Below, one piece after another: positions 33,923 through 40,918 of a stretch of DNA of 48,910 nucleotides. The notes below the pieces were generated by a model that did no database searches, was not told the origin of the DNA, and was given only the letters and a program-made list of their open reading frames with translations. This stretch comes from an uncultured Sulfolobales archaeon (GTDB lineage: Archaea > Thermoproteota > Thermoprotei_A > Sulfolobales > NBVN01). The translations under genes were made by a program, and so were the position numbers. How positions within the stretch are numbered: position 1 is the first letter of the stretch; each line of letters opens with the position of its first letter. Location: NCBI GenBank assembly GCA_938017505.1, contig CALIKV010000021.1, positions 1 through 48,910 of the forward strand. The letters run 5' to 3'.

Positions 33923-34708
33923 TCAAGTTTCGTACTTCACTGCTCTCAGATACAGTTCAGCGCCCTTAACTAGGTATCTCGTGTCCTGTGACAGTGAAAT
34001 GAAGTTGTAACCCATGTCGATGACTCTCCTAGTGAATTCCGGCGTCTCGGCCATTATACCGATTATCTTTCTATCGTGTTTCCTAGCGCGTTCCGCGATG
34101 TCCTTAAGGATGTCAATGAATTCACGCGAATTCATCTCGCCAAAGCGTCCTAGAGACGCTGAGAGGTCTGCTGGTCCAACGAATATCCCCGAGACCCCTT
34201 CAGTTGCCAGTATCTCTTCAAGGTTTTCGTAACCTTCCTTAGTCTCTATCTGAACTATGAGTCTCGCTATCTCATTCCACCTATGGAAATACTCAACCAC
34301 GTCCTGAAGCCCGTAGTTAACACACCTCCTTGGTCCAACCCCTCTAATCCCGGCGGGGGGATAACGCACGGCCTTCACAGCATACTCCGCCTCCTCCTTA
34401 GTATTTACCCATGGAATTATAACCCCGGCAATCCCTACGTCTAAGGCTAGCTTGACCAAGACAGGGTCGTTCCACGCGACCCTTGCGAACGGCACTATGT
34501 CGGTTCCCTTAAGAACCATAAGCAACTTTTCAACGTCTCCCGGCGTCAGGGGGGCATGCTCCATATCGAATACGAACCAGTCAAACGGCATGTTTGAGAG
34601 AATCTCGACAACCTCAGGATGCGAGATAGTTATCCATGCCCCTAAGAGAGGCTCTTCAGAACTCAATTTACTCATTATTTTCTCATGCCATCTCACATAC
34701 TGCCTCAT
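33923..34708 (-). CDS. HpcH/HpaI family class II aldolase
   Basis: The 261-residue TIM-barrel enzyme shows LGAWITISHPEVVEILS, the FDWFVFDMEHAPLTP strand (about 42-56), GIAGVIIPWVNTKEEAEYAV, RYPPAGIRGVGPRRC, LIVQIETKEGYEN (metal-binding Glu in IETKEG) and GIFVGPADLSASLG (metal Asp). Relatives cleave 2-keto-3-deoxy or 4-hydroxy-2-oxo acids to pyruvate and an aldehyde. The exact substrate is not evident. ATG 34706-34708 is the start. It is divergent from the pilin-like gene, with a structured element between. Confidence 0.9.
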   Translation of the reverse strand: MRQYVRWHEKIMSKLSSEEPLLGAWITISHPEVVEILSNMPFDWFVFDMEHAPLTPGDVEKLLMVLKGTDIVPFARVAWNDPVLVKLALDVGIAGVIIPWVNTKEEAEYAVKAVRYPPAGIRGVGPRRCVNYGLQDVVEYFHRWNEIARLIVQIETKEGYENLEEILATEGVSGIFVGPADLSASLGRFGEMNSREFIDILKDIAERARKHDRKIIGIMAETPEFTRRVIDMGYNFISLSQDTRYLVKGAELYLRAVKYET

Positions 34709-34740
34709 ACAAATAACCTCGTAGATATAACGCCCCTAAG

Positions 34741-34842
34741 TTAATAAGGCGAATGGCTAGTGTTCCTTCGCTCCGAAGGGCGTGGGCTTTTGGCAAGTCC
34801 TCCTTTTGGAAGGTGGCGCTTATTAATGTATAGCCTTTTTTA
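34741..34842. ncRNA. Candidate structured RNA or leader: closed stem with two internal hairpins
   Basis: TTAATAAG (34741-34748) pairs exactly with CTTATTAA (34819-34826), extended by CG-CG after one bulged G. Inside are CCTTCG-CTC-CGAAGG (34765-34779), a perfect 6-bp hairpin, and CCTCC-TTTT-GGAAGG (34799-34813), with one bulge. Together they give a three-way junction. A T6 run follows at about 34835 on the plus strand and a TATA-like GATATAAC precedes it near 34713. It could be an independent RNA, the leader of the pilin-like gene, or (minus strand) of the aldolase. No known family is recognised. Confidence 0.4.
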
Positions 34843-34863
34843 TGTAGGTGACGGACCTTAGGG

Positions 34864-35394
34864 ATGTGTCCTGCGTTGCTTAATTTGAATAGTAAGCGCT
34901 ATGTGAAGTGGTTCACGACAGCTATTGAGCACACGCCCGGGGATAGGCTGACCCTACTGAGGTCCTTAAGCTCCCTGGATAGGAGAGGTGTTTCACCTGT
35001 GATATCAACCATGCTGTTAATACTGATTGCAGTGGCCTCCGGGTTCATTATGTGGATGTGGGTTAGTGGCTACCTTACAGGAGCCCCGACAACACAGCCA
35101 GCTTTCGAAATGATTAAGGTAGAAACCGTTCAGATCCAGCAGGACCTAATTAAGGTCTACGTTAGGAATATGGGTAGTACGTCAGTTAGCGTAGGGTCCA
35201 TATATATCCTAGACGTGAACGGGAACTACGTGGGTGGAGGACCTCTATCCTCGGTTAAAGAAGTAGAGGCTGGAGGGGTAACCACTGTTGAAGTACATGT
35301 CACCAACGTTTATTTAGTACCGAACAACATCTACGTGGTTAAGGTAATCACAATAAGAGGTACGGAGGCATCATACACTTTCATCGCTCCGTAA
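34864..35394 (+). CDS. Archaeal type IV pilin-like protein with class III signal
   Basis: A pilin-like secreted protein: at residues 39-43 DRRG is followed by VSPVIS, the prepilin peptidase site of archaeal pilins (cleavage between Gly42 and Val43). A hydrophobic helix STMLLILIAVASGFIMWMWV (48-67) and a beta-rich head of about 110 residues follow. The head shows KVYVRNMGSTSVSVGSIYIL, an archaellin/pilin-like beta segment. From ATG 34864 the leader before the cleavage site would be 42 residues, unusually long; in-frame TTG codons at 34876 and 34885 shorten it little. Single gene, no assembly ATPase nearby. Confidence 0.75.
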   Translation: MCPALLNLNSKRYVKWFTTAIEHTPGDRLTLLRSLSSLDRRGVSPVISTMLLILIAVASGFIMWMWVSGYLTGAPTTQPAFEMIKVETVQIQQDLIKVYVRNMGSTSVSVGSIYILDVNGNYVGGGPLSSVKEVEAGGVTTVEVHVTNVYLVPNNIYVVKVITIRGTEASYTFIAP

Positions 35395-35819
35395 CCGTCG
35401 GCAAACTTCCGAAGCCGTTTATGAGTTCTGAGCTACGTGGTTCTTGAAGATTCACCAGCCTAAAGCTCTTCTCGAGGTCGCTGAAGCCTTCATCGATCTT
35501 ATCGATCTTCCCTCTGTCAAGTTGAACCCTTTCCACCTCTTCACGAGCTCATCAAAGGACTCCGTGGGCGGAAGACCCTCTATCTGAAGGCGCTGCTCAA
35601 GCCCTCCTTTCGAGGGATTAACTTCACATCCGGGGACACTAAGTCTTTCCACCCTGAAACTGCCGACGAGGGCAAATCTAGCGATAACCAAACCATCAGA
35701 AATAGTTACAAATCGTGACAGAGGGGTGAGGACAAAGTCGTTGGAAGGACCTAATACGTAAGGAGTCCTCGCTAGAAACGCTTATTTTGTTCATTTATCT
35801 TCTTTATGGGGGGTTCCGC
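35395..35819. other. Gene-poor stretch with a doubtful minus-strand ORF
   Basis: A 79-codon minus-strand frame (35452-35691) contains coding-looking sequence in its middle (GLEQRLQIEGLPPTESFDEL) but matches no family I know and has no clear promoter. It may be a remnant. The rest has no recognisable feature apart from AT-rich promoter-like sequence before the dehydrogenase (CTTATTTTG near 35779 and a GGGGG ribosome-binding site). Confidence 0.35.
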
Positions 35820-36881
35820 ATGAAGGTCATAGTCTTGGGTGCAGGTAATGTAGGTTCCCTAACAGCCCGCGATCTAAGCAACAATTTTGAGGTATGGGTA
35901 GCTGATAAGAGCGATGAGAGGCTTAAGAGAGTCAGCGACGTTGCGCACGTAGTCAAGCTCAATGCGTCGAGAACGAAGGACTTGGTTGAAGCAGTTAGGA
36001 GCTTTGATTTGGTCATCAACGCGTTGCCCGGCTCTCTAGGGTTTAGAATCCTTAAAGCTGCTCTTAAGGCCAGACGTGACGTCGTCGACGTTTCGTTCAT
36101 GCCTGAAGATCCCTTGCCCCTCAATGACGAGGCTCGCAGGCTGGGGGTAAGCGTGGTTGTTGACGCTGGCTTCGCACCTGGATTGAGCAACGTCTTAATG
36201 GGTCACGTACACAACAAGTTGGGTTTGCTGGACGAAGGTGTCATAAATGTGGGAGGACTCCCCAAGGAGCCTAGACCGCCGCTCTATCACCAGGTACTCT
36301 TCTCGCCCTACGACTTGATAGCGGAGTATGTGAGGCCGGCCAGATGCGTGATTGACGGGAAGTTAGTTGAGGCTGATCCCTTGCAATCTATTGAGGAGGT
36401 TAGTATCAAGGGTTTTAGGTTTGAACGCTTCTTAAGCGACGGCCTTAGAACCATGCTAACTACGATAAAAGCTAGAAACCTAGCCGAGTACACGCTCAGG
36501 TGGCCAGGACATCTGGAGAGAATGAAGATTCTGAAGGAATTGGGGTTCTTCCAGAAAGACTTCCTGCATCACACGGCAAAGTTAATTTTGCCTGCGATGC
36601 AGTACGAGGTGCCGGACTTCTCCATTATGGAGGTTTACGGGAGGAGAGAGGGCAAGGAGCTCAGGTACTTCATGTACGATGAGGCCGCAGGCGGCTTCAC
36701 CTCGATGTCCCGCGCAACCGGCTTCATGACCGCTCTAATAGCACGTATTGTAGCAAAGAAGAAGCTGGAACCGGGCGTGATACCTCCTGAACGCCTAGGT
36801 GTTGATGAGACGATATTGGAATATATCGTAAGTGAACTCAGAAGGAGAGGGGTTACCCTAGAATCCACGTCGTCTAGTTAA
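35820..36881 (+). CDS. Saccharopine dehydrogenase / L-lysine 6-dehydrogenase-like oxidoreductase
   Basis: From ATG 35820 (after GGGGGTTCCGC) the 353-residue protein starts MKVIVLGAGNVG with the Rossmann GxGxxG at 7-12. A DLVINALPGSLGFRILKAAL segment (about 61-80), VVDAGFAPGLSNVLMGH (about 112-128) and VGGLPKEPRPPLYHQVLFSP (about 144-163) are characteristic of lysine 6-dehydrogenase and related saccharopine dehydrogenase-like enzymes. These use NAD(P) to deaminate lysine or form opines. An upstream in-frame start would add a leader lacking the fold. A role in lysine catabolism fits the lysine exporter elsewhere in the window, but substrate is inferred. Confidence 0.85.
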   Translation: MKVIVLGAGNVGSLTARDLSNNFEVWVADKSDERLKRVSDVAHVVKLNASRTKDLVEAVRSFDLVINALPGSLGFRILKAALKARRDVVDVSFMPEDPLPLNDEARRLGVSVVVDAGFAPGLSNVLMGHVHNKLGLLDEGVINVGGLPKEPRPPLYHQVLFSPYDLIAEYVRPARCVIDGKLVEADPLQSIEEVSIKGFRFERFLSDGLRTMLTTIKARNLAEYTLRWPGHLERMKILKELGFFQKDFLHHTAKLILPAMQYEVPDFSIMEVYGRREGKELRYFMYDEAAGGFTSMSRATGFMTALIARIVAKKKLEPGVIPPERLGVDETILEYIVSELRRRGVTLESTSSS

Positions 36882-36932
36882 AGTTTATTAAGGGTTAGTA
36901 AGTTCATATTAGTGAGGGGTACGTGTTGGTAG

Positions 36933-38372
36933 GTGGGTACGTTTGCGAAGCTTAGAATCTACAACACGAGGACCAGATCTGTAGAGGACTTCAGACCCCT
37001 CAACGGGAACAGGGTTTTCATGTTCGTCTGTGGCCCGACCGTCTACGATTACTCGCACGTAGGGCATGCAAGGGTCTTCGTCTTCTTCGACGTAGTCGCG
37101 CGTTGGTTAAGAAGGTTGGGGTACTCTCTATTCTATATAGTGAACATAACGGACGTTGACGACAAGATAGTCGGGAGAGCTGTTGAGGAGGGGGTAGATC
37201 CCCTAGAGCTGGCTAGGAGGTATGAGAAGTACTTCCTGGAAGACATGATCTCCCTCAACGTGACGTCCCCGAATCTCTACGCGAGGGCCTCTGAGTATCT
37301 GAGGGAGATCTTTGAGCAGATAGAGGTCCTCCTGAAGAGGGGTCACGCTTACACGACTCCAACGGGTGTGTACTTTGACATATCCACGTTCAGAGACTAC
37401 GGCAGGCTGTCAGGCAGGGATCCAGAGGAGTTAATCGTGCACAGAATAGAGCCGGAGCCTTCCAAGAGGAATCCGGGCGATTTCGCTCTGTGGAGGGTTA
37501 GACCTAGGCACGAGTTCGGCTGGGAATCGCCGTGGGGGTTCGGCAGGCCTGGATGGCATATAGAGGACACGGCGATAAGCATAAGACACTTCGGCCCGCA
37601 GTACGATATACACGGCGGTGCTGTTGAGCTCATATTCCCTCATCACGAGGCTGAGGTGGCTCAGGCGGAATCCTTCAGCGGGGTTAAGCCCTTCGTTAAC
37701 TTCTGGATTCACGTAGGGCTACTCACAGTCAACGGCGAGAAGATGAGCAAATCACTGGGCAACGTAGTGAGCATAAGAGATGTGGTGGGCAAATACGGGG
37801 CCAACACGCTCAGGCTCTACTTGCTACAGACTCACTACAGATCGCCAATAGACTTCACGTGGGAGGCTCTTGAGAACGCGCGTAGAACCCTCTCCAGAAT
37901 TGAAGTGGCTTACGCGAGGCTGAAGCAGCTTGAGATCAGGGACGATGAGAGGGTGACTGACGACGAGTTGATCCTCTTAAGCAGGGTCGAGAGGTCTAAG
38001 GCGAATTTCGACGAGTCCATGAACAACGACTTAAACACCGCTGAGGCGCTAGCTGCGTACCTGGACGCCGCCTCCGCCATCAACGAATTCACCAACAAGA
38101 GGAGTGACGCAAGCGTTAAGACTGTCGAGACAGCTACGACAATAATGAGCTACATGAGTAACGTGCTGGGCCTCACCGTAGACTCGACAACTCAAGGAGC
38201 TCTCCTCGACGAATTGCTGAGGGTCGTAGTCGACGTGAGGTCAGAGCTCAGGAAGAGAAGACTCTGGGATCTCTCGGACAGGATCAGAGACGAGCTAAGG
38301 AGGCTAGGTATAGAACTGCAGGACACTTCCTCAGGAACTAAGTGGGTGGTCAGGTCTTTAAGGAAGAAGTAA
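36933..38372 (+). CDS. cysS: Cysteinyl-tRNA synthetase with Asp in place of one zinc cysteine
   Basis: This class I synthetase is full length (479 residues). It has FVCGPTVYDYSHVGHAR with Cys33 and the HVGH (HIGH-type) motif at 42-45, the KMSKS loop at 270-274 and FPHHEAE (235-241) with the zinc His and Glu. In bacterial CysRS the block PGWHIECSAM supplies a second zinc cysteine; here it reads PGWHIEDTAI, with Asp212 at that position, so the metal site is altered or lost. The DALR and anticodon domains occupy about 310-479. Start is GTG 36933; a GGTAG lies before it. Confidence 0.95.
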   Translation: MGTFAKLRIYNTRTRSVEDFRPLNGNRVFMFVCGPTVYDYSHVGHARVFVFFDVVARWLRRLGYSLFYIVNITDVDDKIVGRAVEEGVDPLELARRYEKYFLEDMISLNVTSPNLYARASEYLREIFEQIEVLLKRGHAYTTPTGVYFDISTFRDYGRLSGRDPEELIVHRIEPEPSKRNPGDFALWRVRPRHEFGWESPWGFGRPGWHIEDTAISIRHFGPQYDIHGGAVELIFPHHEAEVAQAESFSGVKPFVNFWIHVGLLTVNGEKMSKSLGNVVSIRDVVGKYGANTLRLYLLQTHYRSPIDFTWEALENARRTLSRIEVAYARLKQLEIRDDERVTDDELILLSRVERSKANFDESMNNDLNTAEALAAYLDAASAINEFTNKRSDASVKTVETATTIMSYMSNVLGLTVDSTTQGALLDELLRVVVDVRSELRKRRLWDLSDRIRDELRRLGIELQDTSSGTKWVVRSLRKK

Positions 38373-38413
38373 TTTATTATTTGTAGCTTAAGTTATTAGT
38401 CTCGGTGGGTCTA

Positions 38414-39583
38414 ATGGAGGTTGTCGAGATCCTCAAGAAGTTGATAGCCGTGAAGAGCCTCCCCGGTGAGGAAGGAGGTCTTGCAGGATTTATGAAGGAT
38501 CTCTTGGGCTCTGCAGGCGTTGATAAGGTGTTCGTGGATGCCGTGGGAAACGTGATCGCGCCAGTTAGGGGAGGTGGTTTAGGTGTCCTCGTGTTAGAAG
38601 GTCACATGGACACCGTAGATGCTGGTGACCTGGCTCAGTGGATCGTTGATCCTTTCGCTGGCGTTGAGGTCGAGGGAAGGGTTTACGGGAGGGGGGCAGT
38701 TGACATGAAGGGTGCTCTAGCGTCTCAGGTGAGGGCGTTAGAGGGATTGAAGAACCTGGATAGCGATCTCTACGTGATCTACACGGTGCACGAGGAGATC
38801 GCTGAAGGAGTTGCGTTAAGACACGCCTTGAAGGAGTCCGTGAGAAGACGTCCAGACGTGATAGTGACAGGCGAGCCATCGGGACTCAAGTTGGCCTTGG
38901 GGCATAGGGGAAGGGCTGTCGTCAAGCTTGAGATATCGGGTGTGGCAGCACACGCGTCAATGCCTTCTGAGGCCGTTAACGCCCTGGAGGGGGCTGCCTC
39001 AGCCGTGTTGAGGGTCGCGGAGCTCGGCAGCAAGCTGCCAACTCACGGCGTCCTTGGCAGTGAGTCAAGCGTGGCCACGTTGATAGACTGCTCGCCGAAG
39101 ATCCAGCCGCAGATACCTGACAAGTGTGTGGTCACAGTTGACCACAGGGTAGTGCCTGGAAGGAGTGAGGACGAGCTGATTAAGATATATGAGAACCTAT
39201 GCTCTGAGGTCACGGTCCATCGAAATACCAGGTGCAGTGCCTCAGTCAACGAGGAGCTCGTGAGAACTTGGAGGGGGGTTGAGATGAAGGTCAAGGAGTT
39301 CTTCCCCGGGTGGATTAACGACGACGTACTCATGATCAAGAACCTACTTAACTCCTTGAAGAAGTTGTACGGTGGAGCCTCAAGATACTACTGGAGGTTC
39401 TCAACGGATCTAGTGATTGCCGGCGAGTTTAACGCGACTGGCTTAGGTCTTGGACCAGGCGACGATTCACTTGCACACAGACCTAACGAGCACGTGGATG
39501 TCCTCGAGTTAAGGAAGGCTGTTGAGATGTACCGCGAGCTGCTCAACACGCTGAGCCATCACTTATCCAGTAGAGTTAAATGA
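38414..39583 (+). CDS. M20 family metallohydrolase (YgeY/ArgE/DapE-like)
   Basis: The 389-residue zinc hydrolase has GHMDTVDAGD (zinc His and catalytic Asp, about 71-80), GRGAVDMKGALASQ (bridging Asp, about 104-117), VHEEIAEG (catalytic Glu pair), GEPSGLKLALGHRGRA and a dimerisation domain with VAAHASMPSEAVNALE. The last zinc histidine is in LAHRPNEHV near the end. It resembles the YgeY subgroup; related enzymes remove acyl or carbamoyl groups from amino acids or split peptides. ATG 38414 has GGTGGG seven bases upstream; GTG 38405 would add three residues. It is convergent with RidA. Confidence 0.85.
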   Translation: MEVVEILKKLIAVKSLPGEEGGLAGFMKDLLGSAGVDKVFVDAVGNVIAPVRGGGLGVLVLEGHMDTVDAGDLAQWIVDPFAGVEVEGRVYGRGAVDMKGALASQVRALEGLKNLDSDLYVIYTVHEEIAEGVALRHALKESVRRRPDVIVTGEPSGLKLALGHRGRAVVKLEISGVAAHASMPSEAVNALEGAASAVLRVAELGSKLPTHGVLGSESSVATLIDCSPKIQPQIPDKCVVTVDHRVVPGRSEDELIKIYENLCSEVTVHRNTRCSASVNEELVRTWRGVEMKVKEFFPGWINDDVLMIKNLLNSLKKLYGGASRYYWRFSTDLVIAGEFNATGLGLGPGDDSLAHRPNEHVDVLELRKAVEMYRELLNTLSHHLSSRVK

Positions 39584-39589
39584 GGTTAA

Positions 39590-39967
39590 TCACTTGAGGT
39601 AAGCTATAGCATCGATCATCAGGTCAGCGTCCCTCGGTATTGAGGCCACGCCAACCACCACTCTAGCCGGTTTATGCCCTCGGAGGATCTCGTCATAGAT
39701 GTCGTTGAACTCGCTGAACCTGGTTATGTCCTTTAAGTAAACGGTCACCTTAGCTATGCTCTCAACGTCGCCTCCCGCAGCACGTACTATCTCCACCACG
39801 TTAATTATCGCCTGCCTGGCAGCTTCCCTAAAGGATGTTTTAATCAACTCTCCCGTGGCGGGGTTTATCGGTATTTGACCCGACACGAAGACCATATCCC
39901 CGACTACAACTGCTTGTGAGTAAGGCCCCACAGGCTTAGGGGCCTTCTCCGTATGGACAAACCTCAC
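39590..39967 (-). CDS. ridA: RidA family imine/enamine deaminase
   Basis: RidA hydrolyses reactive 2-aminoacrylate-type imines formed by PLP enzymes. The 125-residue protein is full length, starts VHTEKAPKPVGPYSQAVVVG and has VFVSGQIPINPATGEL. The catalytic arginine is present in GHKPARVVVGVASIPRDADL, and the C-terminal strand is MIDAIAYL. It ends seven bases from the end of the convergent M20 hydrolase gene. The minus-strand promoter would lie in the AT-rich TTAATTA region near 39985. Confidence 0.95.
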   Translation of the reverse strand: MRFVHTEKAPKPVGPYSQAVVVGDMVFVSGQIPINPATGELIKTSFREAARQAIINVVEIVRAAGGDVESIAKVTVYLKDITRFSEFNDIYDEILRGHKPARVVVGVASIPRDADLMIDAIAYLK

Positions 39968-40079
39968 TTGAAATCACCGATTAATTAGGTCGAGCCAGGT
40001 TAATAAAGAGGGTAGGGACGTCTCCACGTTTCCGGTTTTACTAATAGAGGCGAGGGGATGAAGAAGGTTCTGTGAGGGT

Positions 40080-40255
40080 CTCTGACCTCGCTCAGAGGAG
40101 GGTAGGCTCTCTAAGGGTGAGAGGCCTGTGTCAAGCGACGTAAGGTCCTACGGCATCGATCTAGGCCCCCTCCACTCAGGGCTTTATCTACTCTAACCTT
40201 TCTGACCTAGCGTTAACTTCCACCCCGCTAGGTCCTCCCCCCATTTCATGGGGGG
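40080..40255. ncRNA. Candidate structured RNA: four consecutive hairpins
   Basis: Four hairpins are visible by eye. CTCTGA (40080-40085) pairs with TCAGAG (40092-40097). GCTCTC (40106-40111) pairs with GAGAGGC (40119-40125) with one bulge. GACCTAGCG (40204-40212) pairs perfectly with CGCTAGGTC (40226-40234). CCCCCCAT (40237-40244) pairs with ATGGGGGG (40248-40255) over a three-base loop. The last two are adjacent and GC-rich. The run lies in a gene-free region, so RNA function is possible, or a double terminator for an unseen transcript. Strand is not decided. Confidence 0.4.
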
Positions 40256-40450
40256 CTTTCGGGCTGAACCGTTGAAGACCCCACATATCGGGCACGGCTC
40301 TAGGATCGGGAGTTATTAAAGTAATAAAGTTTAAACTTCATGCTAGAAGTTTTTCATCCCCTCTCATCGCGTTTCAGCTCTGGCGTCCGGTTTTTATTTT
40401 ATATCGTATAAGTTATCAGGTCTCCTAAAAGCGTTTATTTCCAGTAAACA

Positions 40451-40458
40451 TATATAAG
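40451..40458 (+). promoter_or_regulatory. TATA box of the radical SAM operon
   Basis: TATATAAG in CATATATAAGAGG. Transcription would begin near 40480, giving a leader of about 55 bases before GTG 40535 that contains the hairpin at 40486-40517. Confidence 0.6.
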
Positions 40459-40485
40459 AGGGGCGTGAAGATGGGATGTCCTCGA

Positions 40486-40517
40486 ACCCCCTCGAGCCCC
40501 TCCGAGTGTGTGGGGGT
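40486..40517 (+). promoter_or_regulatory. Hairpin in the leader of the radical SAM operon
   Basis: ACCCCC (40486-40491) pairs with GGGGGT (40512-40517), enclosing CTCGAG-type sequence. It ends 17 bases before the GTG start and at the predicted 5' end of the mRNA, so it could affect mRNA stability or initiation. Confidence 0.35.
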
Positions 40518-40534
40518 CTTAAAGGGGTAATACG

Positions 40535-40918
40535 GTGAGTGAGTTGGGGCTGGCTCCTTCCCTACACGTTGTGCTAATTCTAAGCTCCAACGACCACCTA
40601 CCATCATCCTTTACGCGTGAGGTCGTTAAGGATGCCCTGGCACATAGCTCAAGGAAGGTGTTGATATACGTCGTCAGCCCCTTAGGATCTCCTCTCTACC
40701 TTACCCAATTGAGGAATTTCTTGCTTACCAACATTCACTTAAGCGTGTCCGTCAAGTACGTAGGACATGATCTCAGGGCTGTTAAGGAACTCCTTGAAAA
40801 GATGCATGATCCTGAGAAGGCCGTGGTGAGGGTTTACGCGAGCTCTGGATCTCAGCGTGAGTTCTCACAAGAACTGGAGGGGCTTGGGGTTCCCTACGTC
40901 GTGCTAGGTGAGGGGTAG
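40535..40918 (+). CDS. Unknown 127-residue alpha/beta protein, first gene of the radical SAM operon
   Basis: I do not recognise a family. The chain alternates hydrophobic strands and helices: HVVLILSSNDH, KVLIYVVSPLGSP, SVSVKYVGHDLRAVKELLEK, VVRVYASSGSQREFSQEL and PYVVLGEG. This is the pattern of a small Rossmann-like or B12-domain-like fold of four to five strands, without a P-loop. GTG 40535 follows a purine-rich AAGGGGTAATACG. Its stop TAG shares a base with the GTG of the radical SAM gene, so the two are translationally coupled, and it probably assists that enzyme. Confidence 0.65.
   Translation: MSELGLAPSLHVVLILSSNDHLPSSFTREVVKDALAHSSRKVLIYVVSPLGSPLYLTQLRNFLLTNIHLSVSVKYVGHDLRAVKELLEKMHDPEKAVVRVYASSGSQREFSQELEGLGVPYVVLGEG

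Larger units (their letters stand above)
39968..40534. other. 567-base gene-free region before the radical SAM operon
   Basis: No credible ORF on either strand. The left part (40080-40255) contains four strong hairpins. The right part (40310-40460) is AT-rich with at least two TATA-like boxes (TTTTTATTTTATAT at 40391-40404 and TATATAAG at 40451-40458). The leader (from about 40480) forms another hairpin. No tRNA, 7S RNA or RNase P RNA signature was found. Confidence 0.6.

Noticed and set aside
35452-35691. Minus-strand 79-codon ORF as a gene
   Set aside because: Only part looks coding, no family, no promoter or ribosome-binding site of note; kept only as part of the gene-poor stretch.
40020-40320. 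RNase P RNA or 7S (SRP) RNA
   Set aside because: Hallmark sequences (for example the GAGGAAAGUC core) are absent.
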